Source: Siderastrea siderea (taxonomy: Eukaryota; Cnidaria; Anthozoa; Scleractinia; Rhizangiidae). From it: 64,000 bases of DNA. Positions within the stretch are counted from its first letter, which is position 1, and the number at the start of each line of letters is the position of its first letter. Location: contig OZ034972.1 of NCBI GenBank assembly GCA_964030785.1, positions 18,017,683-18,081,682 of the forward strand, written 5' to 3'. This document shows positions 37,601-42,652 of this stretch, piece after piece. Below the pieces are notes generated by a model, which saw only the letters and a program-made list of their open reading frames with translations, had not been told where the DNA came from and searched no databases. The position numbers and the translations under genes are program-made.

Positions 37601-37683
37601 TAATTTGTGAAGCATTAAAAGGTATTGTTCCCTTTCAGAGCAAGGGGAGTATACCCCCTGAAGCGTTTGTCAAATCGCCTTAG
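2500..37683 (+). CDS. NXF1: NXF1/TAP mRNA export receptor, 24-exon gene model
   Basis: Nuclear RNA export factor 1 carries bulk mRNA through the nuclear pore with its partner NXT1. The exons listed separately join to 1,923 nt, i.e. 640 codons and a stop, close to the 619 residues of the human protein. Domain order fits the family: an RG-rich and acidic tail (about 7-110), an RRM-like RNA-binding domain (about 112-200), leucine-rich repeats (about 220-365, with SLDLSNNRL and [11 protein letters not shown]), an NTF2-like NXT1-binding domain (about 380-560, with [24 protein letters not shown] and [12 protein letters not shown]) and a C-terminal UBA-like TAP-C domain (about 585-640, with [20 protein letters not shown]) that binds FG nucleoporins. 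All junction phases match. Exon 1 is the least certain part. No frame break was seen, so the gene appears functional. Introns make up about 95% of the 35 kb. Confidence 0.93.
2823..3012 (+). CDS. NXF1: NXF1 exon 2, RG-rich and acidic N-terminal tail
   Basis: It lies between a CTTTAG acceptor and a GTAAGT donor. It encodes [20 protein letters not shown], then a run of six aspartates and [11 protein letters not shown]. The human protein has the same kind of tail: basic RG-type RNA-binding sequence followed by an acidic patch. Confidence 0.85.
3770..3835 (+). repeat. Decayed tRNA-like SINE head
   Basis: TGTAGTGGTCTTCAAACCC followed about 30 bp later by GTTCGAACCCC looks like an A-box/B-box pair of a tRNA-derived SINE. 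It cannot fold as a complete tRNA. Confidence 0.3.
4205..5387. mobile_element. TIR element in NXF1 intron 2 with TA at both ends
   Basis: About 140 bp at the left end is repeated in reverse complement at the right end. Shared blocks include CAATAACGTGCAGACTCTAA and the part around the words GGCGGCTCCTCCCAGCTTC and CGTTTTTCG. TA flanks both ends (4203-4204, 5388-5389), as expected for a Tc1/mariner-type insertion, but no transposase remains. A 277 bp MITE is nested inside. Its right end lies 35 bp before the exon 3 acceptor, so it supplies part of the branch-point region. Confidence 0.75.
4913..5189. mobile_element. 277 bp MULE-like MITE with 9 bp target duplication
   Basis: The ends are TAGCCTGCAGAGCAGGCG and its complement. 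Perfect 9 bp duplications CATTCTATG flank it (4904-4912 and 5190-5198), a length typical of Mutator-like elements. Inside is a 53 bp tandem duplication (around 5058-5163). A sister copy lies at 61257-62841. Confidence 0.92.
5423..5555 (+). CDS. NXF1: NXF1 exon 3, end of basic tail and start of RRM
   Basis: The acceptor is TTTGCAG and the donor GTAAGC. It encodes [15 protein letters not shown] and ends in QDWHKVV, the first strand of the RRM-like domain (human equivalent region: NWFKITIPYGRKYDK). The acceptor lies only 35 bp from the right end of a TIR element. Confidence 0.9.
5735..5795 (+). repeat. Decayed tRNA-derived SINE fragment
   Basis: CTCAGCTGGTAGAGTATTGG is a clear A-box-type tRNA head. 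About 30 bp later GAATTTGAAACCC is a mutated B box. There is no complete cloverleaf. Confidence 0.4.
5916..5999 (+). CDS. NXF1: NXF1 exon 4, RRM helix 1
   Basis: It runs from a CATAG acceptor to a GTGAGT donor, in phase 0 at both ends. It encodes [20 protein letters not shown] followed by EEAFQAID, which lines up with the KYDKAWLLSMIQSKC block of vertebrate NXF1. Confidence 0.9.
6000..8050. other. NXF1 intron 4, first part: nothing recognised
   Basis: AT-rich intronic DNA with scattered short frames and no conserved protein. The piece from about 7,780 to 8,050 is of more even base composition and may belong to the Penelope remnant that follows, but no family motif is visible. Confidence 0.4.
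8051..9240 (+). pseudogene. Penelope-like element reverse transcriptase remnant (3' part)
   Basis: Three broken frames (8175-8474, 8544-8873, 9045-9236) read together like the end of a Penelope-like element polymerase. Visible blocks are [50 protein letters not shown] and [18 protein letters not shown], which are characteristic of the region after the RT active site in this group. The YVDD-type palm motif and the GIY-YIG endonuclease are not seen. The reading frame is interrupted by stops, so the copy is dead. It lies in NXF1 intron 4 in the same direction as the gene. Confidence 0.75.
9241..10216. other. NXF1 intron 4, last part: nothing recognised
   Basis: AT-rich intronic DNA. The only structure seen is a short perfect hairpin near 9361-9388 (TACTCACATTCT and its complement around a 3-4 bp loop). 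Confidence 0.4.
10217..10324 (+). CDS. NXF1: NXF1 exon 5, RRM core
   Basis: The acceptor is TTGTTTAG and the donor GTACTT; the phase is 0. It encodes [20 protein letters not shown] and the following [17 protein letters not shown]. This is the central strand and second helix of the RRM-like fold. Confidence 0.93.
10579..10713 (+). CDS. NXF1: NXF1 exon 6, last RRM strand and linker
   Basis: It runs from a CCCTCAG acceptor to a GTATAA donor. It encodes [20 protein letters not shown], then a low-complexity [20 protein letters not shown] linker longer than in vertebrates, ending in QILK. Confidence 0.9.
11103..11172 (+). CDS. NXF1: NXF1 exon 7
   Basis: It runs from a TTTTAATAG acceptor to a GTATGT donor. 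It encodes [20 protein letters not shown] and HDE, matching the MSKRYDGSQQALDL block of vertebrate NXF1. It ends in phase 1. Confidence 0.92.
11493..11615. mobile_element. Short TIR MITE in NXF1 intron 7
   Basis: AGTAGTCTCTAATTTTGG at the left is matched by its near-complement at the right, bounding about 120 bp of GC-richer sequence. Its target duplication is not clear. Confidence 0.55.
11616..12306. other. NXF1 intron 7 segment: nothing recognised
   Basis: Intronic sequence between two TIR elements; no conserved frame, repeat or RNA was seen. Confidence 0.4.
12307..14246. mobile_element. 1.94 kb fold-back element with TTAA ends
   Basis: Both ends read TTAAGGTGGCTCGATCGAG or its near-complement. 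The two arms (about 12311-13180 and 13385-14242) are reverse complements over some 870 bp with only scattered differences. They surround a 200 bp centre holding three copies of a (G/C)AGTGAGTGCAAAC-type motif. The TTAA at both ends fits a piggyBac- or Kolobok-type target, but no transposase is present. It sits in NXF1 intron 7 and would form a very long RNA hairpin in the pre-mRNA. Confidence 0.88.
14247..14825. other. NXF1 intron 7, 3' part: nothing recognised
   Basis: Pyrimidine-rich intronic sequence leading to exon 8. Open frames here are short and show no family motif. Confidence 0.4.
14826..14914 (+). CDS. NXF1: NXF1 exon 8, divergent
   Basis: An exon starting in phase 1 and ending in phase 0 is required here by its neighbours. 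This one runs from a CCTGTTAG acceptor to a GTATGC donor, fits both phases, and encodes [20 protein letters not shown] followed by RLIGENCPE. The vertebrate protein ends the same segment with RIIEENIPE. Only the last third is well conserved. Confidence 0.78.
15011..15500. mobile_element. 490 bp MITE with long inverted ends
   Basis: The left end (CATTAGCCTCCCATGCAG, then ATTTTAAGG) recurs in reverse complement at 15470-15500. Further inward matches (GGTACCTAC, AATACAAAGGTATTTTTG, CTTAGCAAGGGCTGAAAA) extend the inverted repeat to about 170 bp. It lies in NXF1 intron 8. Confidence 0.75.
15574..16674 (-). mobile_element. hAT element with 8 bp target duplication
   Basis: Perfect 8 bp repeats GTTTAATG flank the unit (15566-15573 and 16675-16682). 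The outer ends are (T/C)AGAGG-type inverted repeats. The interior carries the remains of a ZMYM1-like hAT transposase on the - strand. It lies inside NXF1 intron 8, antisense to the gene. Confidence 0.85.
15643..16590 (-). pseudogene. ZMYM1-like hAT transposase fragment
   Basis: Three - strand frames follow each other: 16587-16231 (with [20 protein letters not shown] and [13 protein letters not shown]), 16156-15902 (with [20 protein letters not shown]) and 15992-15792. A last piece ending at 15643 contains [20 protein letters not shown], the C-terminal dimerisation-type block of hAT transposases. These pieces match the order of the RNase-H insertion and C-terminal dimer region of ZMYM1-like transposases. 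Frameshifts separate them, the N-terminal zinc finger is missing, and a run of G interrupts the middle. It is a dead fragment about half the usual protein. Confidence 0.72.
16683..17242. other. NXF1 intron 8, 3' part: nothing recognised
   Basis: Intronic sequence leading to exon 9 with no conserved frame or clear repeat. Confidence 0.4.
17243..17350 (+). CDS. NXF1: NXF1 exon 9, leucine-rich repeat; GC donor
   Basis: The acceptor is TTTTGCCAG. It encodes [20 protein letters not shown] and [15 protein letters not shown]. The donor is CAG|GCAAGA, a GC-AG intron. The next exon continues in frame, so this is a splice variant and not a break. Confidence 0.92.
17635..17930 (-). repeat. Dispersed repeat, first copy (left of exon 10)
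   Basis: It shares, in reverse complement, the words GCTGGTTTTCATGTG, TCATCAAAATTCTAAAA, TAAACTAAGGCCAC and TTTGATCAA with 20710-20975. It is a member of one interspersed family, about 280 bp here. Confidence 0.7.
18025..18140 (+). CDS. NXF1: NXF1 exon 10, leucine-rich repeat
   Basis: It runs from a TTCACTAG acceptor to a GTAGGT donor. It encodes [38 protein letters not shown]. The human counterpart has [22 protein letters not shown]. Confidence 0.94.
18141..19481. other. NXF1 intron 10, first part: nothing recognised
   Basis: AT-rich intronic DNA without a convincing gene or repeat boundary. Confidence 0.4.
19488..19984. mobile_element. 497 bp CAGGG-ended element with 6 bp duplication
   Basis: It begins CAGGGTTGTCC and ends GGACAACCCTG. 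A perfect 6 bp repeat CTCCTT lies on both sides (19482-19487 and 19985-19990). Subterminal copies of AGTAGCCGG are visible at both ends. The CAGGG start resembles hAT, but the duplication is 6 bp, not 8. Confidence 0.8.
20710..20975 (+). repeat. Dispersed repeat, second copy (right of exon 10)
   Basis: This is the inverted partner of 17635-17930. The two copies flank NXF1 exon 10 in opposite orientation. Confidence 0.7.
21520..21556 (+). CDS. NXF1: NXF1 exon 11, 37 nt microexon-sized
   Basis: It runs from a TTATTGTAG acceptor to a GTAAGG donor. It encodes [12 protein letters not shown], aligning with IRERFPKLLRLDG of vertebrates. Both phases match. Confidence 0.9.
21593..21752. mobile_element. 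160 bp hairpin MITE after NXF1 exon 11
   Basis: About 60 bp at each end are inverted copies (AACAATAGAG at the tip, GATAGGTTGC and CAAGGAAATTTGA inward). It begins 37 bp after the exon 11 donor. Confidence 0.7.
22504..22572 (+). CDS. NXF1: NXF1 exon 12
   Basis: It runs from a TTTTCCTAG acceptor to a GTATTG donor. It encodes [20 protein letters not shown] and SSK. The human counterpart is DGHELPPPIAFD. Confidence 0.94.
22695..22750 (+). CDS. NXF1: NXF1 exon 13, start of NTF2-like domain
   Basis: It runs from a TTTTTCAG acceptor to a GTATGT donor. It encodes [19 protein letters not shown], the first helix of the NTF2-like fold that pairs with NXT1. Confidence 0.93.
22751..24109. other. NXF1 intron 13, with an 85 bp tandem duplication
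   Basis: Two adjacent near-identical 85 bp units lie at about 23620-23704 and 23705-23789 (shared TGATCAGAGCTCTTTACTTG and CTGTCATTGCACGATC). The rest shows no gene. Confidence 0.6.
24110..24170 (+). CDS. NXF1: NXF1 exon 14, NTF2-like domain
   Basis: It runs from a CTTTGAAG acceptor to a GTTGGT donor (weak). It encodes [20 protein letters not shown], near-identical to the vertebrate YDSGDRQGLLDAYHD motif. Confidence 0.94.
24547..24605 (+). CDS. NXF1: NXF1 exon 15, NTF2-like domain
   Basis: It runs from a TTTTACCAG acceptor to a GTAAGT donor. It encodes [19 protein letters not shown], less conserved but in the correct phase between two strongly conserved exons. Confidence 0.85.
25130..25200 (-). 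repeat. Decayed tRNA-derived SINE fragment
   Basis: Read on the - strand, CTGTAGCTCAGTGGTTGGAG is a tRNA D-arm/A-box head, but no B box or acceptor pairing follows. Confidence 0.4.
25710..25775 (+). repeat. Decayed tRNA-derived SINE fragment
   Basis: CTCAGTGGTTAGAGCATCTA is an A-box-type head, followed by GATCATGGTTTGACTGC as a mutated B box. It is not a functional tRNA. Confidence 0.4.
25858..25919 (+). CDS. NXF1: NXF1 exon 16, NTF2-like domain
   Basis: It runs from an ATTTTCAG acceptor to a GTAATT donor. It encodes [20 protein letters not shown]; the human counterpart is SSLAEYFKDSRNVKKLKD. The following intron (6.5 kb) is the longest of the gene. Confidence 0.93.
26746..28341. mobile_element. 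1.6 kb CAGGG-ended element carrying a minisatellite
   Basis: It begins CAGGGCTCGAGACTAAC and ends with the near-complement ending in CGAACCCTG. Inverted similarity continues for about 100 bp (CTAGTGGCCAGT, CACTAGCCA). Flanks are CATTTC and CATTTT, a 6 bp duplication with one change. Between the ends lies the degenerate array at 27050-28150. No transposase frame is visible. Confidence 0.7.
27050..28150 (+). repeat. Degenerate minisatellite with roughly 55-60 bp period
   Basis: Some twenty imperfect units contain, in order, TACGGAGAAACGTTGAGAAG, ACAAGACTAATA and CGTACGAACGTACTAACGTA. Units differ by substitutions and indels, so the array is old. Reverse-oriented remains of the same unit occur at 29000-29325, 29755-29860 and 31925-32000. 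Confidence 0.8.
28985..29860 (-). repeat. Inverted remnant of the same minisatellite, split by a TTAA element
   Basis: On the - strand the units again read CGTACGGAGAAACGT..GAAGACTAATA. The array is interrupted by the TIR element at 29337-29740 and resumes at about 29755. Confidence 0.7.
29337..29740. mobile_element. 404 bp TTAA-ended MITE in the minisatellite
   Basis: Both ends read TTAACATCCACCCCCCGG or its near-complement. CCCGGGCATTTGA-type words recur inverted inside. The minisatellite continues on both sides, which supports an insertion. Confidence 0.75.
29861..30456. other. NXF1 intron 16 segment: nothing recognised
   Basis: Intronic sequence between the minisatellite and a tandem duplication; no gene or known repeat seen. 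Confidence 0.35.
30457..31128. repeat. 336 bp tandem duplication, two near-identical units
   Basis: Unit 1 (30457-30792) and unit 2 (30793-31128) differ at only a few positions (for example CTACGCATT versus CTACACATT, and GATCGCCC versus GATCACCC). Such identity points to a young duplication. Confidence 0.9.
31454..31509. repeat. Perfect 56 bp palindrome
   Basis: Two 28 bp arms meet without a spacer at 31481/31482 (centre CTGCTAGCAG). It lies about 60 bp upstream of a small + strand frame. Confidence 0.85.
31570..31875 (+). CDS. 101-codon frame, perhaps the start of a mobile-element gene
   Basis: It encodes [20 protein letters not shown] followed by [20 protein letters not shown] and KEK, a basic helical N-terminus. 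This resembles the N-terminal helical region of tyrosine-recombinase-like (Crypton/DUF3504) proteins of animals, in my reading. After residue 45 the similarity stops, so it is probably a truncated remnant. It sits in NXF1 intron 16, after a palindrome, and could equally be a chance frame. Confidence 0.35.
   Translation: MARRFASSTEREIEKMLKQKDSENKKRLTKIAKELFHEYLKEKAFRSRKTRRTQMLKLFAVILFTCKTMYNKTIIRFGFPASADNSYLDLDYSGYRKNLIQ
32001..32436. other. NXF1 intron 16, 3' end: nothing recognised
   Basis: Intronic sequence leading to exon 17; no repeat boundary or conserved frame seen. Confidence 0.35.
32437..32552 (+). CDS. NXF1: NXF1 exon 17, NTF2-like domain
   Basis: It runs from a GCTTACAG acceptor to a GTGAGT donor. 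It encodes [20 protein letters not shown] and [18 protein letters not shown]. The VVAFLNELP block is a family hallmark. Confidence 0.95.
33279..33321 (+). CDS. NXF1: NXF1 exon 18, 43 nt
   Basis: It runs from a CCATTTAG acceptor to a GTAAGT donor. It encodes [14 protein letters not shown], matching LLCFSVNGVFKE of vertebrates. Its 0-to-1 phase is what the neighbouring exons require. Confidence 0.85.
34182..34245 (+). CDS. NXF1: NXF1 exon 19, NTF2-like domain
   Basis: It runs from a TGTTACAG acceptor to a GTAAGA donor. It encodes [20 protein letters not shown]; the human counterpart is DSLRAFTRTFIAVPAS. Confidence 0.9.
34334..34961. mobile_element. 628 bp TTAA-ended MITE in NXF1 intron 19
   Basis: The ends read TTAACCCATTAAC and GTTAATGGGTTAA. 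The TTAA target with CCC at the start is typical of piggyBac-type insertions. A second, 165 bp element is nested in its middle. Confidence 0.8.
34564..34728. mobile_element. 165 bp MULE-like hairpin MITE with GGGGTC repeats
   Basis: Perfect 9 bp duplications GTACCAGAG flank it (34555-34563 and 34729-34737). The ends are GGGTGTCAGTAAAACGCG and its complement. Nearly the whole element is one hairpin. The left arm has expanded to six GGGGTC-type hexamers while the right arm keeps about two. Confidence 0.92.
35101..35185 (+). repeat. 85 bp C/T-only tract with a 17 bp C run
   Basis: Almost pure CCCCTCC-type sequence ends in a run of C about 75 bp before the exon 20 acceptor. It may act as an extended pyrimidine tract and could adopt unusual DNA structure. 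Some of its length may be assembly error. Confidence 0.7.
35261..35318 (+). CDS. NXF1: NXF1 exon 20, end of NTF2-like domain
   Basis: It runs from an AATTTCAG acceptor to a GTAAGT donor. It encodes [19 protein letters not shown]; the human counterpart is CIVNDELFVRNASSEEIQ. A very long pyrimidine tract sits about 70 bp upstream of the acceptor. Confidence 0.95.
35919..35996 (+). CDS. NXF1: NXF1 exon 21, proline/serine linker
   Basis: It runs from a CACTTTAG acceptor to a GTAATT donor. It encodes [20 protein letters not shown] and SSYTPQ, the flexible linker between the NTF2-like and UBA-like domains. Confidence 0.85.
36086..36411. mobile_element. 326 bp MITE with 68 bp near-perfect inverted ends
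   Basis: About 68 bp at the left (ATGAGCT..AACATGGATTTTGAGTTCTC and on to CAAACAGCGATGAAA) recurs in reverse complement at the right with two or three differences. It lies in NXF1 intron 21; the target duplication is not obvious. Confidence 0.8.
36547..36608 (+). CDS. NXF1: NXF1 exon 22, TAP-C domain
   Basis: It runs from a TTTATAG acceptor to a GTAAGT donor. It encodes [20 protein letters not shown], the first UBA-like helix; the human counterpart is QQEMLQAFSTQSGMNLEWS. Confidence 0.95.
36800..36860 (+). CDS. NXF1: NXF1 exon 23, TAP-C domain
   Basis: It runs from a TTGCAAAG acceptor to a GTAAGC donor. It encodes [20 protein letters not shown], with the NWD loop that binds FG repeats. Confidence 0.95.
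37165..37325 (-). mobile_element. tRNA-derived SINE, truncated copy
   Basis: The - strand carries the GTTGCGTTTGTTGTTGGTTC, CTCCGAGAGGTTTTTCTCCG and ACTTCGGTTTTCCCC blocks, the same body as the SINE at 42170-42378. The tRNA head is mostly lost. It lies in NXF1 intron 23. Confidence 0.75.
37639..37683 (+). CDS. NXF1: NXF1 exon 24, C-terminus and stop
   Basis: The acceptor is CCTTTCAG. It encodes [14 protein letters not shown] then TAG; the human C-terminus is AKGEIPEVAFMK. An alternative acceptor near 37410 would give an unrelated tail and was not preferred. Confidence 0.88.
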   Translation, partial: SKGSIPPEAFVKSP

Positions 37684-38608
37684 CAACACCGGAGGAAGTC
37701 TCGTACATTTTCAAGTTTTATTTCCGTTCAGATGTCAAATAATTTTTACGAACTCAAACATGGTTTTCAAATGTTCACGTTGTAGATTCTCTATCTTTTT
37801 CGTCATCTGTGACAATTTTGTTTATAGATTACAATTATTAGTTATGTTGTATTTTTGAAGTGTATTCTTGTAGCACTGATGGCCTTTGTTATATCATGAT
37901 GTCGACTTTGAACGAAACCTTTTACTTTTTACGTTGTTTTTTCTCCGTTAATCTACCCTAGCGTTTTTCTTGTTAATGGCGTCCGTGTCACTTTCTCTTC
38001 AAATCAGAGTCAACATCAAAGATAATTTTGCTAGTTGGCTATACAGTTGGGGCCTATTATACTTTTTGTTTTTGAGCTTACAGTGTGTGGACAAGAACAA
38101 AATTCCAGGTCTTCTATGCTAGTTTAAACAACATGAAACGTCCAAGCCGGGAAACCAGCAGCAAGTAGCTACAAAACAAAGTCACTCAGTTAGTTACCAT
38201 CTAAAAAGTGAGAAACGCAATTTATTTATTCGCCCAATTTTATAAAGCTACAAACGCTAGAAGCCATTTAACTAATTTTGTCTCTCGGTCTTGTTTTTGG
38301 TTAAAATGAACCTTCTTTGTGTACAAACTAAGCTATTAAATTCTTATTTGTTTTAACTTTAATGCGGGAAAAACTTTCCTGCTATCACCGTATGTATGAT
38401 AATTAATTCAGGCCAATCATAAATGGAAATTTTCAGTGATAAACTGTAACATCCGTCGTGTTGTTTTGTCTTTCAATGTGTTAGCTTTTATTAAACGAGT
38501 AAATGTTATGACTTTTTTGTGTATTTGTGTAAGATTTTTATACCCATTCTAATAAGAAGGAGGAGCAGAAATGCCTAATTGACCGCTCAGCTACAAATAT
38601 TCATGATA
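37684..38608. other. NXF1 3' UTR and downstream flank
   Basis: This follows the NXF1 stop and holds no further conserved frame. I could not assign one polyadenylation site with confidence. Confidence 0.5.
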
Positions 38609-38792
38609 AGTATAAATCTACTAGCGTTCTATCACTAATGCTGTTCTCTGATTGGCTACGCTACTCGCTATCTATTCTGTTGTAGATAGAGAGTAGAGTG
38701 TTTTCCGCGCGCGGTGTGACCTATTTATATCATTTTTCAAAAAAACATGTATTGTGTGCTGTTAATTTTTGAACGTCTAGTAGATTTATACT
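38609..38792. mobile_element. 184 bp TIR MITE
   Basis: AGTATAAATCTACTAG is matched inverted by CTAGTAGATTTATACT at the right end, followed inward by CGTTC/GAACG. The interior is GC-richer. Confidence 0.7.
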
Positions 38793-39785
38793 AAAACATT
38801 CGGCCTCATCAACTATCACGCGATAGAAATCTCGAGCTCATAATCTAATTGTTAAATAGAAAATGTTCTGCATGCTTGACAAGGGAGGGAGGTTAAGAAA
38901 AATTGAAAATGTGAAGTCGGGTCGCAGGCGAGGGTTTACATAAGTATTTTCTAATCCTTCTTTCGAGTGTTTCCACAGCATACGGAGGCACAGAAGGGCC
39001 GTTCTCTGTTTCTTTCAGAGAATATGGAAGACAAGCAAATGTTATCTGACGTCTTTTCCGTTTTCACTTATCTCCGTCTAAAATGGGTATTCTACTATCT
39101 AGATTGCGCGTTATTTGATTAAATTTTAAAAGTTATCCCAGCGAAATGTAATGCTAAAATGATGAGTACGTAACAAACGGCTTCTTTAGCAATCAGAGCG
39201 CACGTAATTTGAGCAAACAAATTAACAAATGTAACAACTGCATGTGCCACTACGCGGGATGAACACCAATGGACATAAACCACTGAAAAAAGGGCGATGC
39301 CCCGAATGTTGTACTGTTAACATGTACGGAACAACGGCTCGATTCGGTCAACTTTGGACTCTACTTACCGAGACACTTATTTTATGCACTATCTTGCTGT
39401 ATTCGCGATTGACATCTGGTATCCACAAAGTTTAAATTTTAATTATGACATGAAGCTTGACTAACTGTAAGATGAGTTAGTTTGTTTATTGAATGGTTTG
39501 AACCGAGGAGTCATGATATAAGTAGATTGTCTACGATGAGTGCAGTTCTCAGAAGAACATTGACTGTCTTTTCGATGACTTGAGCGGTAAAGAAGCAAAT
39601 AGTGCATAGCCTACTGTGTCTAATGTGTTGGCGCAAGTTACATGGCAATCATGACTATATGAGGTAGGCATTCAACCTGTAAGTTTAGGGCATCACTCTA
39701 CACTTTCCCAACGGAACCGCTAAACCTTGAGATAAACCTTGAGATATTTACTAAAGTTTGCATTGCAAAATCTCCGACTTGGGTT
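38793..39785. other. Intergenic, nothing recognised
   Basis: No conserved frame, RNA or repeat boundary was found. Confidence 0.35.
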
Positions 39786-41270
39786 TTGCACGGTTATACC
39801 GCGGGTACACTAACTGTAAATGAAATATTAGGGTACAAAAATTCGGCGGATTTCTGGGAAATTTGGCCTGAACATTACTTAGATGTTGTGAAACAAAAGT
39901 GTTTGAGGGGATTTTTGACGTTTACAATATTTCACCCGAGGCGATCTTTAACGCAACGCGCATCACGTATTGTTTGTTGCTCGAACTTGACAGATGAATT
40001 AAAAAATCACCAATCAGAATATCGAAAAATGCTCACACCCTTCCGATGATTGATCTTTATGATAAACACTTTGCCAACGTGCTTGGATTTGATACCGCGG
40101 GTGACAAGCTGCTCATGAATAAATTTTATAAGGCAAAATTTTGGTGGAGGTCTTACGCTAAAAGACTTTATATCTTGAACGCTTGAGAGCCGATTCCGTT
40201 GAAACTTAACAGATAGCTTGAGGAATGGTGGAAGTGCAACAATTTTTTCTTTTTGGTTTGATGTATTGCGCTTCTTTTCGATGCTGTGGGCTCCCAAAGA
40301 TAAGATTTTGTAAAACGCGACTCCCTGTCCAAGTTTTCTCATCGTGGAGAAGACAACACTTCTTGATTTTACCACTCATTGGTGAGTTAAAACCTCTGTT
40401 GTGTCACAACAGAAGCCGATTATGGGCTTTCGAGTTCCATTGAAAGTTGTAAGCTTTTGAATGAGTAAAATCGTCCTTTTATTTTGAAGCCTTCAATATT
40501 CTGATTAAAAGCCTGCTTGAAAAAATTACTTCTGTTGTGACAATCTACAATACGCCTAGTTTATCTGCCTGTTGTGTCAGCTCAGGAAATTCTATATCTG
40601 CGCTGTATTTTTAGACACAAAATTGACGGTTTTAGGACTTCCGAAGGCTTACCGAATAAACACGAATGTTTAAGGTAAGATTATGCTAATTATGGAAATC
40701 AAAGTCTAGCAGCTATTGTGCACTGTCCAGAAAAGAACAGTACGTTGCAATTAAGAGATCGCAAATATTTGGATTGAATAATATAAGCGTTTCTGAAGCT
40801 CTACGTTAGCTATAAGAAGAAGCATTTTAGTTTGTTTTGTTTTGTTTTGTTGGAAACTTCTAAAAAGTTTCTATTAACGTTTGAACGTAAAAAAAAAGCC
40901 GGACTTCGACAACATTTTTTAAATTTAAAATGCTTAAAAGTCAAAAGATGTTCGTGGCACACGATTTAACGCACGTGCAATTATTGATTCAGAAAATGAA
41001 AGTTCTACTGTAGACCTTGTTCATGAATATTTCATGCCATGTCGCTACCATTCGTCGCATTTCGTGCATACGCTTTAAATAAGTGAATACTGATGACCTA
41101 GTTTCTCACCCGCGGCCTTAATTCGATTGAACGACGCGTGGTCATTTACGTGGTTGTTCGCGTTTTTCTTTTGCGAAATGCAAACAACCGGTAATTTATA
41201 TTTTTTACAAAATCTACATTTATTAAGCTTCCAGTGAAGGTCCGAAGTAACCTTAAGGAACCGAAAATTA
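39786..41270. mobile_element. Copy B of the window-start repeat, interrupted by about 1 kb
   Basis: 39810-40105 matches 165-450 (GAAATTTGGCCTGAACAT, TTAGATGTTGTGAAACAAAA, GCTTGGATTTGATACC) and 41112-41260 matches 455-650. Between them lies about 1 kb absent from copy A and bounded by GCGGGTGA/TCACCCGC. The left terminal repeat of copy B is missing. Confidence 0.7.
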
Positions 41271-41774
41271 AACAGTTTTAGACGTACTAAATACTCATTG
41301 TCATAGCTTTTGAGGGGATGGGGGAGGGGAGGTTGCGCAATCAACAAGACTTGGACAAGCCTTGGTATTTCTGCGCAATATAAGGAAAAACATATAAGGT
41401 TTTTGAATAGACCCTATTTGTCAGGAATCGGCATGCTGTTGTATCTTAATAAACGATTTATTCCCCACAGTTTTCTTCCCAAACTGTTTCTTTACAATTT
41501 TCGTCGATAAAGATCTACACTCGGGTTCTTTCCTCATTAAAATATTTGTCGTTTCGTCACAAACGTGACGATCTGTACTCGAAACTCGTCTTAAGTCCAC
41601 GAGATTCGAGTGGGATTCATTTCTTCTTTTTGGGTGTTGTTATCTTTACCTAGGGTCACGTGGTATACGTTTCCCGCTACGTGTAATTTATGCGTATAAT
41701 TATTCTTACACGCTCCCCTCTTTGATTGACACACGTCAATCAACTAAAGTATCGACTCATTCATTCAGTGTTAG
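41271..41774. other. Intergenic, nothing recognised
   Basis: Sequence upstream of the pogo-type MITE. It could belong to the 3' end or LTR of the BEL element in the next region, but no matching second LTR was found. Confidence 0.35.
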
Positions 41775-41776
41775 TA

Positions 41777-41936
41777 CAGTGGAACCTCGATTTAACGAAC
41801 CTCTATATAACGAAGTCCTCGGTATAACGAACAACATTTTTTAGCCCACTAATAGTGTAATGTATGGAAAAGAACCTCGATATAACGAACCAATTTGCCC
41901 AGTCCCTTGGCACTTTGTTAAATCCAGGTTCCACTG
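41777..41936. mobile_element. 160 bp pogo/Tigger-type MITE
   Basis: It begins CAGTGGAACCTCGATTTAAC and ends GGTTCCACTG, with TA on both sides. AACCTCGATATAACGAACC recurs inside. The CAGT..CTCGATTTAACG ends and TA target are typical of the pogo branch of Tc1/mariner. Confidence 0.92.
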
Positions 41937-42169
41937 TAAGTGTAAAGTTCAGTGTCTCAATAGACTTAATGTTCATTGACACGCTCTTGTTCAGCATTCT
42001 CCACAAACGTTATTGGGAAATCAGTGTTCCTATTACGTCGTTCCCGCACTTGGGTTCGATCTCTATGGGGTAGAGCTTCCTTGGGAGCCTCGTAATGGTA
42101 AGTGGTAATTTAAATTTAACGTCATAGTGTGGGGAGTAGTCGCCTAATCTCCCGAGCCAGGGGCTCATG

Positions 42170-42378
42170 AGTAAACACTTGACGTCCAGATCGAATTGGA
42201 ATTTGGAAGTGTTGGTTTTTATGGAGGGAGGAAAACCGGAGTACCTGGAGAAAAACCCTCGGAGCAAGGACGATAACCAACAACAAACGCAACCCACACA
42301 TGATACCGGGACCGGGAATCGAACCCGGGCCACAATGGTGGAAGGCGAGTGCTCTCACCACTGCGCCGTCCCTGCTCC
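42170..42378 (-). mobile_element. tRNA-derived SINE with intact A and B boxes
   Basis: On the - strand, GGGACGGCGCAGTGGTGAGA (A box) is followed by GTTCGATTCCCGG (B box) and a conserved body GTTGCGTTTGTTGTTGGTTA, CTCCGAGGGTTTTTCTCCAG, ACTCCGGTTTTCCTCC. This is an RNA polymerase III-type SINE; an older copy is at 37165-37325. Confidence 0.88.
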
Positions 42379-42652
42379 CCTAAGTAACCTCAATGACCCG
42401 ATCTCCACTCCTTATTCTCACAACAGCTCCTCATCTCGACCCGTAATGAGAGATTTCACGACTCCCATACTCCACAGTTGTCTTGGCGCCCTATCCTCGT
42501 GTGTACAAACGACGTCTCAAACATTTATTGATGGCTTCCTGTTCTTCAATCTGCAGTTGTGATGAACAAGTCATTCCGTTAAGCATTCCTTATGCCAACG
42601 TTTCCAAAACTGCGAAAGAACAGTCGTTAAATATTTTTCACGCCTTGACATT

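Noticed and set aside
41500..42080. LTR of the BEL element
   Set aside because: It is in a plausible place, but no second copy was found near 54.6-55.0 kb, so it was not annotated.
42167..42562. 131-codon + strand frame
   Set aside because: It is the antisense of the tRNA-derived SINE.
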